64,000 nucleotides of DNA from Streptomyces sp. RKAG290 (lineage in GTDB: Bacteria > Actinomycetota > Actinomycetes > Streptomycetales > Streptomycetaceae): the NCBI RefSeq assembly GCF_023701695.1, contig NZ_JAJOZC010000001.1, positions 5,083,894 to 5,147,893 on the forward strand, written 5' to 3'. The notes under the pieces were generated by a model that searched no databases, had not been told where the DNA came from, and was given only the letters and a program-made list of their open reading frames with translations. Below, piece after piece: positions 18,477-26,064 of this stretch. Both the position numbers and the translations under genes were made by a program. Each line of letters opens with the position of its first letter. Position 1 is the first letter of the stretch.

Positions 18477-19765
18477 GCCTGCCTCTCGTCTTCGGTGTCG
18501 TCCTGCTGGTCGTCGTCGGCTGGCTCGCGGCCTGCGCGGAGGCCGGCATCGCGCGCACGTCGAGCTTCCGGGCCGCCGAGGCGGTCCGCTCGGGGCGGCG
18601 CGGCAGCGACAAGCTGGAACAGGTCGCGGCCGACCCGACGCGCTATCTCAACGTCGCGCTGCTGGTGCGGGTCGCCTGCGAGATGTCGGCCGGGGTGCTG
18701 GTCACCTACGCCTGCCTCAAGGAGCTCCCGGAGACCTGGGAGGCGCTGGCCGTCGCGATGGGTGTGATGGTCCTCGTCTCCTACGTCGCCATCGGGGTGT
18801 CACCGCGCACCATCGGCCGTCAGCACCCCCTGAACACGGCCACGGCGGCGGCGTACGTCCTGCTGCCGCTGGCCAGGATCATGGGGCCGATCCCGCAGCT
18901 GCTGATCCTCATCGGCAACGCGCTGACGCCGGGCAAGGGGTTCCGCAAGGGCCCGTTCGCCAGTGAGGCCGAACTGCGGGCCATGGTCGACCTCGCCGAG
19001 CAGGAGTCGCTGATCGAGGACGAGGAGCGCCGCATGGTGCACTCCGTCTTCGAGCTCGGCGACACGCTCGTGCGCGAGGTGATGGTGCCGCGCACCGACC
19101 TGGTCTGCATCGAGCGCTACAAGACGATCCGGCAGGCGCTCACACTGGCGCTGCGCTCGGGCTTCTCGCGGATCCCGGTCACCGGGGAGAACGAGGACGA
19201 CATCGTCGGGATCGTCTACCTCAAGGACCTGGTCCGCAAGACGCACATCAACCGGGAGTCGGAGGCCGACCTGGTCTCCACGGCGATGCGTCCCGCGGCG
19301 TTCGTGCCCGACACGAAGAACGCCGGCGACCTGCTGCGCGAGATGCAGCAGGACCGCAGCCATGTCGCGGTCGTCATCGACGAGTACGGCGGTACGGCGG
19401 GCATCGTCACCATCGAGGACATCCTGGAGGAGATCGTCGGTGAGATCACCGACGAGTACGACCGCGAACTCCCGCCGGTCCAGGAGCTGGAGGACGGCTG
19501 CTTCCGGGTGACCGCCCGGCTGGACATCGGGGACCTCGGCGAGCTGTTCGGCCTCGACGAGTACGACGACGAGGACGTGGAGACGGTCGGCGGGCTGCTC
19601 GCGAAGGCGCTGGGCCGGGTCCCGATCGCCGGCGCGTCGTCGGAGGTCGAACTGCCCGACGGGCGAAAGCTGCGGCTGACCGCGGAATCCCCGGCGGGCC
19701 GGCGGAACAAGATCGTCACGGTGCTGGTGGAGCCGCTGGCTCCGCAGGAGGAGGCGTCGGAATGA
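18473..19765 (+). CDS. CorC/HlyC-type membrane protein with CNNM and CBS domains
   Basis: A 430-residue protein of the CorC/HlyC family. The first 150 or so residues hold three to four membrane segments (CNNM/DUF21), then paired CBS domains (VREVMVPRTDLVCIE and VIDEYGGTAGIVTIEDILEEIVGEI) and a C-terminal CorC_HlyC domain (CFRVTARLDIGDL to GRKLRLTAE). The family is linked to Mg2+ export or resistance; hemolysin is an old misnomer. GTG start overlaps ybeY by 4 nt, and its own stop overlaps the next ATG by 4 nt. Confidence 0.93.
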   Translation: MSLPLVFGVVLLVVVGWLAACAEAGIARTSSFRAAEAVRSGRRGSDKLEQVAADPTRYLNVALLVRVACEMSAGVLVTYACLKELPETWEALAVAMGVMVLVSYVAIGVSPRTIGRQHPLNTATAAAYVLLPLARIMGPIPQLLILIGNALTPGKGFRKGPFASEAELRAMVDLAEQESLIEDEERRMVHSVFELGDTLVREVMVPRTDLVCIERYKTIRQALTLALRSGFSRIPVTGENEDDIVGIVYLKDLVRKTHINRESEADLVSTAMRPAAFVPDTKNAGDLLREMQQDRSHVAVVIDEYGGTAGIVTIEDILEEIVGEITDEYDRELPPVQELEDGCFRVTARLDIGDLGELFGLDEYDDEDVETVGGLLAKALGRVPIAGASSEVELPDGRKLRLTAESPAGRRNKIVTVLVEPLAPQEEASE

Positions 19766-20115
19766 AACCCACGGAGCTGCGGGCGTTCTGCCTGGGGTTC
19801 AACGCGAGCGTCGAGGAGTTCCCGTTCGGGCCGGAGGCCTCGGTCTTCAAGGTCCTCGGCAAGATGTTCGCGCTGAGCGCGCTGGAGGCGCGGCCGCTGA
19901 CGGTGAACCTCAAGTGCGACCCCGACGACGCGGTGCGGCTCCGGGAGGAGTACGAGGCCGTGGCGCCGGGGTGGCACATGAACAAGCGGCACTGGAACAC
20001 CGTGACGGTGTCCGGGCTGCCGGACGCGCGGCTGCGTGAGCTGATCGAGGACAGTTACGACCTGGTGGTGGCGGGGCTGCCGCGGGCGGAGCGGCTGCGG
20101 CTCGACCGGGGGTAG
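19762..20115 (+). CDS. MmcQ/YjbR family protein
   Basis: A 117-residue protein with the double-wing MmcQ/YjbR DNA-binding-like fold. It shows LGFNASVEEFPFGPEASVFKVLGK at the start, NLKCDPDDAVRLREEY in the middle and the HMNKRHWNTVTV motif. Biochemical role is not established for the family. The ATG overlaps the CorC stop (ATGA), so it is the last cistron of the phoH operon. Confidence 0.9.
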   Translation: MKPTELRAFCLGFNASVEEFPFGPEASVFKVLGKMFALSALEARPLTVNLKCDPDDAVRLREEYEAVAPGWHMNKRHWNTVTVSGLPDARLRELIEDSYDLVVAGLPRAERLRLDRG

Positions 20116-20216
20116 GGCCTGTCCCCCCCGGGGGCTCCGCACCTGCACCCGCACCTCGGTCGCCGGAGGCCCGGTCGCGCCGGGCGCCCGCGTGCCGGGC
20201 CGGTGCGCACGCTTCG

Positions 20217-20222
20217 TATGCT
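20217..20222 (+). promoter_or_regulatory. -10-like hexamer 6 nt before the deaminase-like gene
   Basis: TATGCT ends exactly 6 nt before the ATG at 20229, and no ribosome binding site is visible, which suggests a leaderless transcript. Confidence 0.55.
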
Positions 20223-20228
20223 CGGCAC

Positions 20229-20582
20229 ATGACTGAGAGCACCGACCTCGGCCCCGAGGACCGCAAGATCGTCACGCTGGCGCGCAGCGCCCGCGCCCGC
20301 AACGGTGTGCCGGAGGGCGCGGCCGTGCGGGACGAGACCGGACGTACGTATGTGGCGGGCACCGTGCAGCTGGAGTCGCTGCGGCTCAGCGCGCTGCAGA
20401 CGGCCGTCGCCATGGCCGTCGCCAGCGGCGCCACTTCGCTGGAAGCGGCCGCGGTCGTCTCCGAGGCGCAGACCCCGTCCGACGAGGACCGGGCCGCGGT
20501 CCGGGACCTGGGCGGGGCGGACACGCCCGTGCTGCTCGCCGGGCCGGACGGCGTGCTGCGGCTGAGTGTGACGGCCGGCTGA
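20229..20582 (+). CDS. Cytidine deaminase-like protein lacking the zinc site
   Basis: A 117-residue protein with the size and beta-alpha layout of a small cytidine deaminase, found where actinobacteria keep a deaminase-like gene next to era. The catalytic motifs are gone: where the family has (H/C)AE there is LSALQTAVAMA, and where PCxxC should be there is QTPSDEDRAAV; the protein contains no Cys or His at all. It therefore cannot bind zinc in the usual way and is probably a binding or scaffolding protein. The reading frame is intact with normal codon use, so it looks conserved rather than decaying. A terminator hairpin follows. Confidence 0.75.
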   Translation: MTESTDLGPEDRKIVTLARSARARNGVPEGAAVRDETGRTYVAGTVQLESLRLSALQTAVAMAVASGATSLEAAAVVSEAQTPSDEDRAAVRDLGGADTPVLLAGPDGVLRLSVTAG

Positions 20583-20609
20583 CCTCCGCAGGACCGGCAC
20601 ATCCTGTGT

Positions 20610-20642
20610 GAACGCCCCGCATCCCACCGGTGCGGGGCGTTC
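20610..20642 (+). terminator. Hairpin terminator after the deaminase-like gene
   Basis: GAACGCCCCGCA (20610-20621) pairs perfectly with 20631-20642 over 12 bp with a 9-nt loop. Confidence 0.8.
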
Positions 20643-20679
20643 GCACAGGGTGTGGAAAAAGCGTGGATCTTGTCACCAT

Positions 20680-20694
20680 CTGATGGCCCATCAG
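20680..20694. promoter_or_regulatory. Palindrome CTGATGG-C-CCATCAG upstream of the WxL-like gene
   Basis: A perfect 7-1-7 palindrome lies about 100 bp upstream of the secreted WxL-like protein gene in an A/T-richer patch (20651-20735). Position and symmetry suggest an operator for a dimeric regulator, not identified here. Confidence 0.5.
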
Positions 20695-20796
20695 TCAGCG
20701 CATTTCGATCCCATTGACTTCTTTTCGGCCCGAGTCGTCAATGGCCCCTGCCGGCGCGGATGAGCCGCCGTGCCGCATTCCGCAGGAGGGGGCTCC

Positions 20797-22173
20797 ATGA
20801 GTCCAGCCATTCGAAGATCCGACAGCCCGGGAATCCGGCGCCGAAGCCGCCAGGACCGAAGCCGCCGCTGGGCCGCCGCGCTGGGCGTGGGCGCGCTCGT
20901 CGTCGCCGGGGGAGGGCTGCTCGCCGGGCCCGCCCGGGCCATGGCGACGGCCTCCGTGGCGGTGGACTTCCCGACCCACTGCATCCCGCCGGCCATCGCC
21001 GGAATTCCGCCGATCGACGGGACGACGTCGGCCGAGATCACCGTCGACAACGCCGCCCCGAAGGTCGGCGACACGGTCACCGTGACGTACACCGTCGTCA
21101 AGCCCGCCGCGAGCAACCCGGTCGACCTGGCGCTGCCCGCCGACATCATGACGCCGACCGGCAAGGTCACCGTCGCCGGTGCGCAGTCCGCCGCCGTCAC
21201 GGTGGCGGGCCCGAAGAAGAACGCCCCGGTGCCCGGCAAGGGTGCGTTCCCGTCGTTCTCCATGACCGGCACCTTCACGGTCACCGCGCCCGGGGAGATC
21301 ACGCTCTCGCCCGGCGACTACAACATCCACACCAGCTACATCATGGAGCTGGACACGCCCTGCACGGTCACCGATCCGCCCGCGCCCGTCTCCCAGACGA
21401 TCATCGCGACGGACGGCGGCGGACAGGTCAACGAGCGCGCCATCCAGCTCTCCGCGGCCTCCGGCGCGGCCGGTGACCAGGTCGCCGTGACCGGGTCGAA
21501 GTTCACCGCCGGGGCGGCGGTCACACTCGCCGGACGGGCCGGGGACGCCATGACCGGCGACACCGCGACGGTCATGGCGGACGGGTCCGGCGCCTTCACC
21601 GGGCAGCTCACCGTCAGCGACCCCGCGACCACCGGCATCGTCGCCTACGAGGGCGCCGGCTGGGACGCCGCCAAGGGTGCGGGCCCCCAGGCCTACACCG
21701 TCACCGGTGGCGGCGGCGAGATCCCCGACGGCAGCCAGAAGCTGACCTCGTCCGTCAAGGCGGGCACGCTCTCCATGACCCAGGCCGGGGACTCCGTCGA
21801 ACTGTCGGCGGTCGACTTCGGGCAGGGCGGCGCATCCACCGGTGCCCTGCGGACGGTGACGGTCAAGGACTTCCGCGGCGGCCCCGCGGGCTGGTCCCTG
21901 ACCGGCAGGGTCACTGACTTCAAGGGTCCGGCCGGAGCGAAGATCGGCGCGGCCGCGCTCGGCTGGAGCCCGGCCTGCGCGGCGAAGGCCGGCAGCCCGA
22001 GCACCTGCGCGGCCGGTTCCCAGGGATCGGTCGGCAGCGCGGGAGCGACCCTGGCGTCCACCCCGGACGGCGCGTTCACCGGCGGTGAGTTCACCGTCGA
22101 CGCCCGGCTTTCGCTGGACGTACCGGCGTACTCCGCCCCGGCGCGTACTCCGGAGTGCTCACGCTCACCCTGA
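20797..22173 (+). CDS. Secreted WxL-like surface protein, frameshift near its end
   Basis: A 458-residue exported protein. The N-terminus is Arg-rich and followed by LGVGALVVAGGGLLAGPARA, a signal peptide with an AxA cleavage site (Tat-like in its many Arg). The mature part is beta-rich: a first domain (SAEITVDNAAPKVGDTVTVTY), a second (AIQLSAASGAAGDQVAVTGS) and a C-terminal domain with GPAGWSLTGRVTDF, the W-x-L motif of WxL cell-wall domains. Adding one C at 22136-22139 changes the tail to AYSGVLTLTLT with stop at 22178, which matches the end of a WxL fold; the observed tail TPECSRSP does not. AGGAGGGGG precedes the ATG. It is followed by a DUF916 protein, the usual WxL partner. Confidence 0.75.
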   Translation: MSPAIRRSDSPGIRRRSRQDRSRRWAAALGVGALVVAGGGLLAGPARAMATASVAVDFPTHCIPPAIAGIPPIDGTTSAEITVDNAAPKVGDTVTVTYTVVKPAASNPVDLALPADIMTPTGKVTVAGAQSAAVTVAGPKKNAPVPGKGAFPSFSMTGTFTVTAPGEITLSPGDYNIHTSYIMELDTPCTVTDPPAPVSQTIIATDGGGQVNERAIQLSAASGAAGDQVAVTGSKFTAGAAVTLAGRAGDAMTGDTATVMADGSGAFTGQLTVSDPATTGIVAYEGAGWDAAKGAGPQAYTVTGGGGEIPDGSQKLTSSVKAGTLSMTQAGDSVELSAVDFGQGGASTGALRTVTVKDFRGGPAGWSLTGRVTDFKGPAGAKIGAAALGWSPACAAKAGSPSTCAAGSQGSVGSAGATLASTPDGAFTGGEFTVDARLSLDVPAYSAPARTPECSRSP

Positions 22174-22263
22174 CGTGAGCGCGTACCACTGATCAGCCGG
22201 TGGGCCGGGCGCGCACCCGGCCGGCCCACCCCGCCCGAGCGTGCACCCTGGGGGCCCCGCACC

Positions 22264-23208
22264 GTGCGAAAGCTGTCCGTACTCCTCCTGACCGGCGCCC
22301 TGCTCCTGCTCGGTGCCCCGGCGGCGGGCGCTGCCGACAACGGCAGCTGGTCGGTGTTCCCGGCCACCGCCGACACCGCCACGCGGCCGTACTTCTACCT
22401 CTCGGCCGCTCCCGGAGCCACCCTCACCGACAAGGTCACCGTCACCAACAGGACCGGCCGGCCGCTGACCTTCCGGCTGTACGCGGCCGACGCGTACAAC
22501 ACCCCGCGCGACGGCGGGTTCGCCGTCCGCGCGCCGGACGAGAAGCAGCGCTCGGTGGGCGCCTGGGCGAAGGCCGGCCGTGACCGGGTCACGGTGAAGC
22601 CGCACGGCTCGGTCACCGTGCCCGTCACGGTGAAGGTCCCCGAGGACGCCGAACCGGGCGATCACCCCGGCGCGCTGGTCGCCCTCGACGAGCGCATCGA
22701 CCCCGCCGGCGCGGGCGCCGTCGCCGTGGGCGTGCAGAAGGCGGTCGGTGCCCGGATCTACCTGCGGGTCAACGGCCCGACCATGCCCGCGCTCTCCGTG
22801 GAGGACGTCCACGTCGAGCACACCCAGCCACTGGTCCCGGGCACCGGGCGGTCCCGGGCCGTCATCTCGTACACGCTCCGCAACCGCGGCAATGTCACCC
22901 TCAGCCCGAAGGTCGCCCTCAGGGCCGAGGGGCTGTTCGGCCGCACCCTGCTCGCCCGCGACCTGAAGCGGATCCCGTCCGAGCTGCTGCCCCGCCAGGA
23001 GGTCAGGCTGACCGAGGAGTGGGCGGGCGCGCCGCAGCTGGAGTGGGGCGAGATCACGCTGAGCGCCACCGCCCGCGACACCCGGGAGTCCGCCGCAGTC
23101 ACGTACTTCGCGCTGCCCTGGCTGGTCGCCGTGGTGCTGCTGGTGATTCTTGCCGGGGGCGGGGCGCTGTGGATACGGGCACGTCGGAGCCGTCACCGCA
23201 CGGCCTGA
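22264..23208 (+). CDS. DUF916/WxL-interacting-type membrane-anchored protein
   Basis: A 314-residue protein with an N-terminal signal peptide (MRKLSVLLLTGALLLLGAPA, then AGA), an exported beta-sandwich region and a single C-terminal membrane anchor (WLVAVVLLVILAGGGALWI) followed by a basic tail. The region WSVFPATADTATRPYFYLSAAPG with later DKVTVTNRTGRPLTFRLYA matches the peptidoglycan-binding WxLIP (DUF916) domain of Firmicutes. It lies 86 bp after the WxL-like gene, as in WxL loci. Role by analogy: holds the WxL protein at the cell wall. GTG start; binding site weak. Confidence 0.8.
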   Translation: MRKLSVLLLTGALLLLGAPAAGAADNGSWSVFPATADTATRPYFYLSAAPGATLTDKVTVTNRTGRPLTFRLYAADAYNTPRDGGFAVRAPDEKQRSVGAWAKAGRDRVTVKPHGSVTVPVTVKVPEDAEPGDHPGALVALDERIDPAGAGAVAVGVQKAVGARIYLRVNGPTMPALSVEDVHVEHTQPLVPGTGRSRAVISYTLRNRGNVTLSPKVALRAEGLFGRTLLARDLKRIPSELLPRQEVRLTEEWAGAPQLEWGEITLSATARDTRESAAVTYFALPWLVAVVLLVILAGGGALWIRARRSRHRTA

Positions 23209-23267
23209 GACGACGCCCCCGGCGCCTGTGCAGACGGCCGTGGTGCGGCAGTGCTGCCGGGATCGGG

Positions 23268-23273
23268 GACAAT
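23268..23273 (+). promoter_or_regulatory. -10-like hexamer 7 nt before era
   Basis: GACAAT ends 7 nt before the ATG at 23281. The same hexamer precedes recO and the dihydrouridine synthase at 6 nt. It supports the 23281 start over the in-frame ATG at 23272, which lies inside the hexamer. Confidence 0.5.
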
Positions 23274-23280
23274 GGGCGCC

Positions 23281-24246
23281 ATGAGCGCTCGACCTAACCC
23301 TGAAGCTGCTGCGCAGCAGGCTGAGAACAACGCCCCCCACCGGGCCGGTTTCGCCTGCTTCGTGGGCCGCCCCAACGCGGGCAAGTCCACCCTTACGAAC
23401 GCTCTGGTCGGCCAGAAGGTGGCGATCACGTCCAACCGGCCACAGACCACCCGGCACACGGTGCGCGGCATCGTGCACCGGTCGGACGCGCAGCTGATCC
23501 TGGTCGACACCCCCGGCCTCCACAAGCCGCGCACCCTGCTGGGCGAGCGTCTCAACGACGTCGTACGCACCACCTGGGCCGAGGTCGACGTCATCGGGTT
23601 CTGTCTGCCCGCGGACCAGAAGCTCGGCCCCGGCGACAAGTACATCGTCAAGGAACTCGCGGGCATCAAGAAGACGCCCAAGATCGCGATCATCACCAAG
23701 TCCGACCTGGTCGAGTCCAAGCAGCTCGCCGAACAGCTGCTGGCCGTCTCCCGCCTCGGCGAGGAGCTCGGCTTCGAGTGGGCGGAGATCATCCCGGTCT
23801 CGGCCGTCAAGGACGACCAGGTCGGGCTGCTGGCCGACCTGATCGCCCCGCTGCTCCCGGAGAGCCCGCCGCTCTACCCGGAGGGCGACCTCACCGACGA
23901 GCCCGAGATGGTCATGGTCGCGGAGCTGATCCGGGAGGCCGCACTCGAAGGCGTACGGGACGAGCTGCCGCACTCCATCGCGGTCGTCGTCGAGGAGATG
24001 CTGCCGCGCGAGGACCGTCCGGCGGACAAGCCGCTGCTCGACATCCACGCCAACGTCTACATCGAGCGGCCCAGCCAGAAGGGCATCATCATCGGCCCCA
24101 AGGGCAAGCGGCTCAAGGACGTCGGCACGAAGTCCCGCAAGCACATCGAGGCACTGCTCGGCACGCCGGTCTTCCTGGACCTGCATGTGAAGGTCGCCAA
24201 GGACTGGCAGCGGGACCCCAAGCAGCTGCGCAAGCTGGGGTTCTGA
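23281..24246 (+). CDS. era: GTPase Era
   Basis: A 321-residue essential GTPase that binds 16S rRNA near its 3' end during 30S assembly. G1 is GRPNAGKST (residues 29-37), G2 PQTTRHT, G3 DTPGLHKP, G4 TKSD (the common NKxD has become TKSD) and the C-terminal KH domain has GIIIGPKGKRLKDVG. Functionally it belongs with YbeY and PhoH upstream. The stop codon lies inside the first of two 33-bp direct repeats. Confidence 0.96.
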   Translation: MSARPNPEAAAQQAENNAPHRAGFACFVGRPNAGKSTLTNALVGQKVAITSNRPQTTRHTVRGIVHRSDAQLILVDTPGLHKPRTLLGERLNDVVRTTWAEVDVIGFCLPADQKLGPGDKYIVKELAGIKKTPKIAIITKSDLVESKQLAEQLLAVSRLGEELGFEWAEIIPVSAVKDDQVGLLADLIAPLLPESPPLYPEGDLTDEPEMVMVAELIREAALEGVRDELPHSIAVVVEEMLPREDRPADKPLLDIHANVYIERPSQKGIIIGPKGKRLKDVGTKSRKHIEALLGTPVFLDLHVKVAKDWQRDPKQLRKLGF

Positions 24247-24323
24247 GCGAGGCGGAGGGGACGGGTCCCGAAGAGCTTCGCGCATCGGTGTTCCGAGCGA
24301 GGCGGACGGGACGGGTCCTGAAG
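24241..24323. repeat. Two 33-bp direct repeats, 50-bp period, at the end of era
   Basis: Positions 24241-24273 and 24291-24323 match at 30 of 33 bases; the first copy includes the era stop codon. A short third match (TTCCGAG) begins near 24343. The remaining gap to 24390 shows nothing else clear. Confidence 0.8.
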
Positions 24324-24389
24324 CGGCTGCCGCAGGCCCGCGTTCCGAGAGGTCTCAGCGGTGCGCCGGCCGGCTGCTGCCCGCCGGTC

Positions 24390-24698
24390 TCACGCGCCCT
24401 CCTTCAGGACGCGTGAGACCAGGGCGCGCTGGGCGTCGGTCAGCCGGGGGTCCGCGCAGTGCACGGTCCGGTCGCCGACCGTGATCCGGTAGCCGAAGCC
24501 GTCCGGAACGCCCGCCGGTGCAGTGTCCCGGCCACCGGCCAGCGCCGATTCGGCCAGGCTCTCCCATTCGTGGGCGTCGGCCCGTCCAGCGGTGTCGATC
24601 TCGCGGTCGCGTGCGATGCCGGCGAAGCCGCCGGTCCTGCTCACCTGGATGCGCATGCGTGTCCTTGTCTCGACGTCGGCGGACGGGCCCTGCGTCAC
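24390..24698 (-). CDS. Emfourin-type inhibitor of the adjacent M4 protease
   Basis: A 102-residue protein whose core MRIQVSRTGGFAGIARDREI and C-terminal VHCADPRLTDAQRALVSRVL fit the emfourin family, small inhibitors encoded beside protealysin-like metalloproteases. The GTG at 24698 overlaps the protease stop by 4 nt (GTGA), giving coupled, stoichiometric production; an internal ATG at 24656 would start at the conserved core and is an alternative. Established knowledge: Serratia emfourin blocks protealysin in the cell. Function here is inferred from sequence and pairing. Confidence 0.78.
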   Translation of the reverse strand: MTQGPSADVETRTRMRIQVSRTGGFAGIARDREIDTAGRADAHEWESLAESALAGGRDTAPAGVPDGFGYRITVGDRTVHCADPRLTDAQRALVSRVLKEGA

Positions 24699-25770
24699 GC
24701 GGTCGGTACGCCCACTTCCGACCAGGCCTTCCGCACCGCTTCCAGCTCGTCGCCGTCGCCGAAGCGGCTGCGTGCCGCCGCCACGGTCTGGCGGGCGAAG
24801 GCCGCGAAGTCCGCGTCCACCGCCAGTTCACCACCTGTGAGCACATCGAACCAGAGCTGGCCGGCCTTCTCCCACGAGCTGCCGCCGAGCGCGGTCGCCA
24901 GCAGGTAGAACGCGCGGTTGGGGATGCCGGAGTTGAGGTGCACACCGCCGTTGTCGTCGCCGGTGTGGATGTAGTCGTCCATGGACGCGGGCTGCGGGTC
25001 CTTGCCGAGCACATCGTCGTCGTACGCGGTGCCGGGCGCCTTCATCGAGCGCAGGGCCACCCCCTGGACCCGGGGGCCAGCAGTCCCGCGCCGATCAGCC
25101 AGTCGGCCTGCTCGGCGGTCTGGCCCAGCGAGTACTGCTTGACCAGTGAGCCGAACACGTCCGAGACCGACTCGTTGAGCGCGCCGGACTGGCCGTAGTA
25201 GCTCAGGTTGGCCGTGTACTGGGTCAGGCCGTGCGCCAGCTCGTGGGCGATGACGTCGATGGCGACGGTGAAGTCCAGGAAGATCTCCCCGTCCCCGTCG
25301 CCGAAGACCATCTGCTCGCCGTCGAAGAAGGCGTTGTTGTACTTCTCGTCGTAGTGCACGGAACCGATCAGCGGCAGCCCGTTGCCGTCGATCGAACGCC
25401 GCCCGTACGCGCTGAGCAGCAGTTCGAAGGTGGCTCCGAGGCCGGCGTACGCGCGGTTGACGCTGGCGTCACCCGTGGGGCCCTCGCCCTCGGCGCGGAC
25501 CTTCGTGCCGGGCAGCTCGGTGCCGTGGCGGCAGTCGTAGAGGGTGCGGTCGGGCTTGCCGGTCCTGGCGCCCTCCGGCGCCGGGGTGACGGCGGGCGGG
25601 ACCAGGGTCGTCACCTGGCGGCGGGTGCGCCGTGCGGCGTCGGCCTCCAGGGTGCGGCGGGCCGGTTCCGCCAGGGCGGGATCGTCGGACTGTGACAGCT
25701 TGTCGAGGACGTGGGGCGGCACGATGGTGCAGAAGACGGGGTGGAACCCGTGCTGAGATCGAGGCTGCAT
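24695..25770 (-). CDS. Protealysin-like M4 metalloprotease, one frameshift in this sequence
   Basis: A neutral zinc protease of about 358 residues. The short N-terminal precursor has PVFCTIVPPHVLDKLSQS, the C-x-I-x-P-x-x-x-L propeptide motif of protealysin-type enzymes; there is no signal peptide. The zinc motif is VIAHELAHGLTQ (HExxH), the third ligand is in GALNESVSDVFG, and the catalytic His is in GGVHLNSGIPN. The frame is restored by one C added to the ccc run at 25069-25071, joining LLAPG to VQGVALRSMKAPG. Lack of a signal peptide and an adjoining inhibitor suggest an enzyme kept inactive in the cytoplasm. Start 25770 is the ATG before QPRSQHG. Confidence 0.88.
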
Positions 25771-25890
25771 GCATTCGACTGTGGCAGCGTGTGATCGCGT
25801 TGTCACTGGTTGCCACCAGGATTGACGAAATAGAGTGATCGGTCACTGTTCACCCGTTACCGGTGCCCGGTCCCGCATACTGATACGGCG

Positions 25891-25920
25891 CCGACATCCC
25901 GGGTGTCACTCGGCTAGTCT
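25891..25920 (+). promoter_or_regulatory. leuA operon promoter
   Basis: CCGACA (25891-25896) and TAGTCT (25915-25920) are 18 bp apart. Transcription from here would begin within a few bases of the leader peptide ATG at 25930. The bases between the protease start (25770) and this promoter hold a short A/T-richer patch but no gene. Confidence 0.6.
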
Positions 25921-25929
25921 CTTCGCATC

Positions 25930-25977
25930 ATGCGTTTCGGGCTGCTTCTTCTTAGCTGCCGCGGCGAGGGTCTGTAG
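25930..25977 (+). CDS. leuL: leuA leader peptide
   Basis: The 15-codon frame reads MRFGLLLLSCRGEGL and then TAG. It has four consecutive Leu codons (CTG CTT CTT CTT), three of them the CTT codon that is rare in this G+C-rich genome, plus a fifth Leu at the end. It sits directly behind the promoter and about 90 nt before leuA. Established knowledge: Leu-rich leader peptides control leuA by attenuation, and one has been described for Streptomyces. Ribosome stalling at the Leu run when leucyl-tRNA is scarce would alter the downstream hairpin. Confidence 0.88.
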   Translation: MRFGLLLLSCRGEGL

Positions 25978-25982
25978 TCGTA

Positions 25983-26031
25983 GGCCGACCCCCTCCCCGC
26001 GGAGTCTTGTGTTGCAGCGACACGGTCGGCC
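25983..26031 (+). promoter_or_regulatory. Candidate attenuator hairpin of leuA
   Basis: GGCCGACC (25983-25990) pairs perfectly with GGTCGGCC (26024-26031) between the leader peptide stop and leuA, followed by GTCCCTTTG. Upstream bases in the leader offer competing pairings, as needed for attenuation, but I did not fold the alternatives. Confidence 0.6.
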
Positions 26032-26064
26032 GTCCCTTTGCCGGACCCCGAGGAGCCCTACGCC

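Noticed and set aside
20229..20582. Annotating this gene as an active cytidine deaminase
   Set aside because: All zinc ligands and the catalytic Glu context are missing; the protein contains neither Cys nor His.
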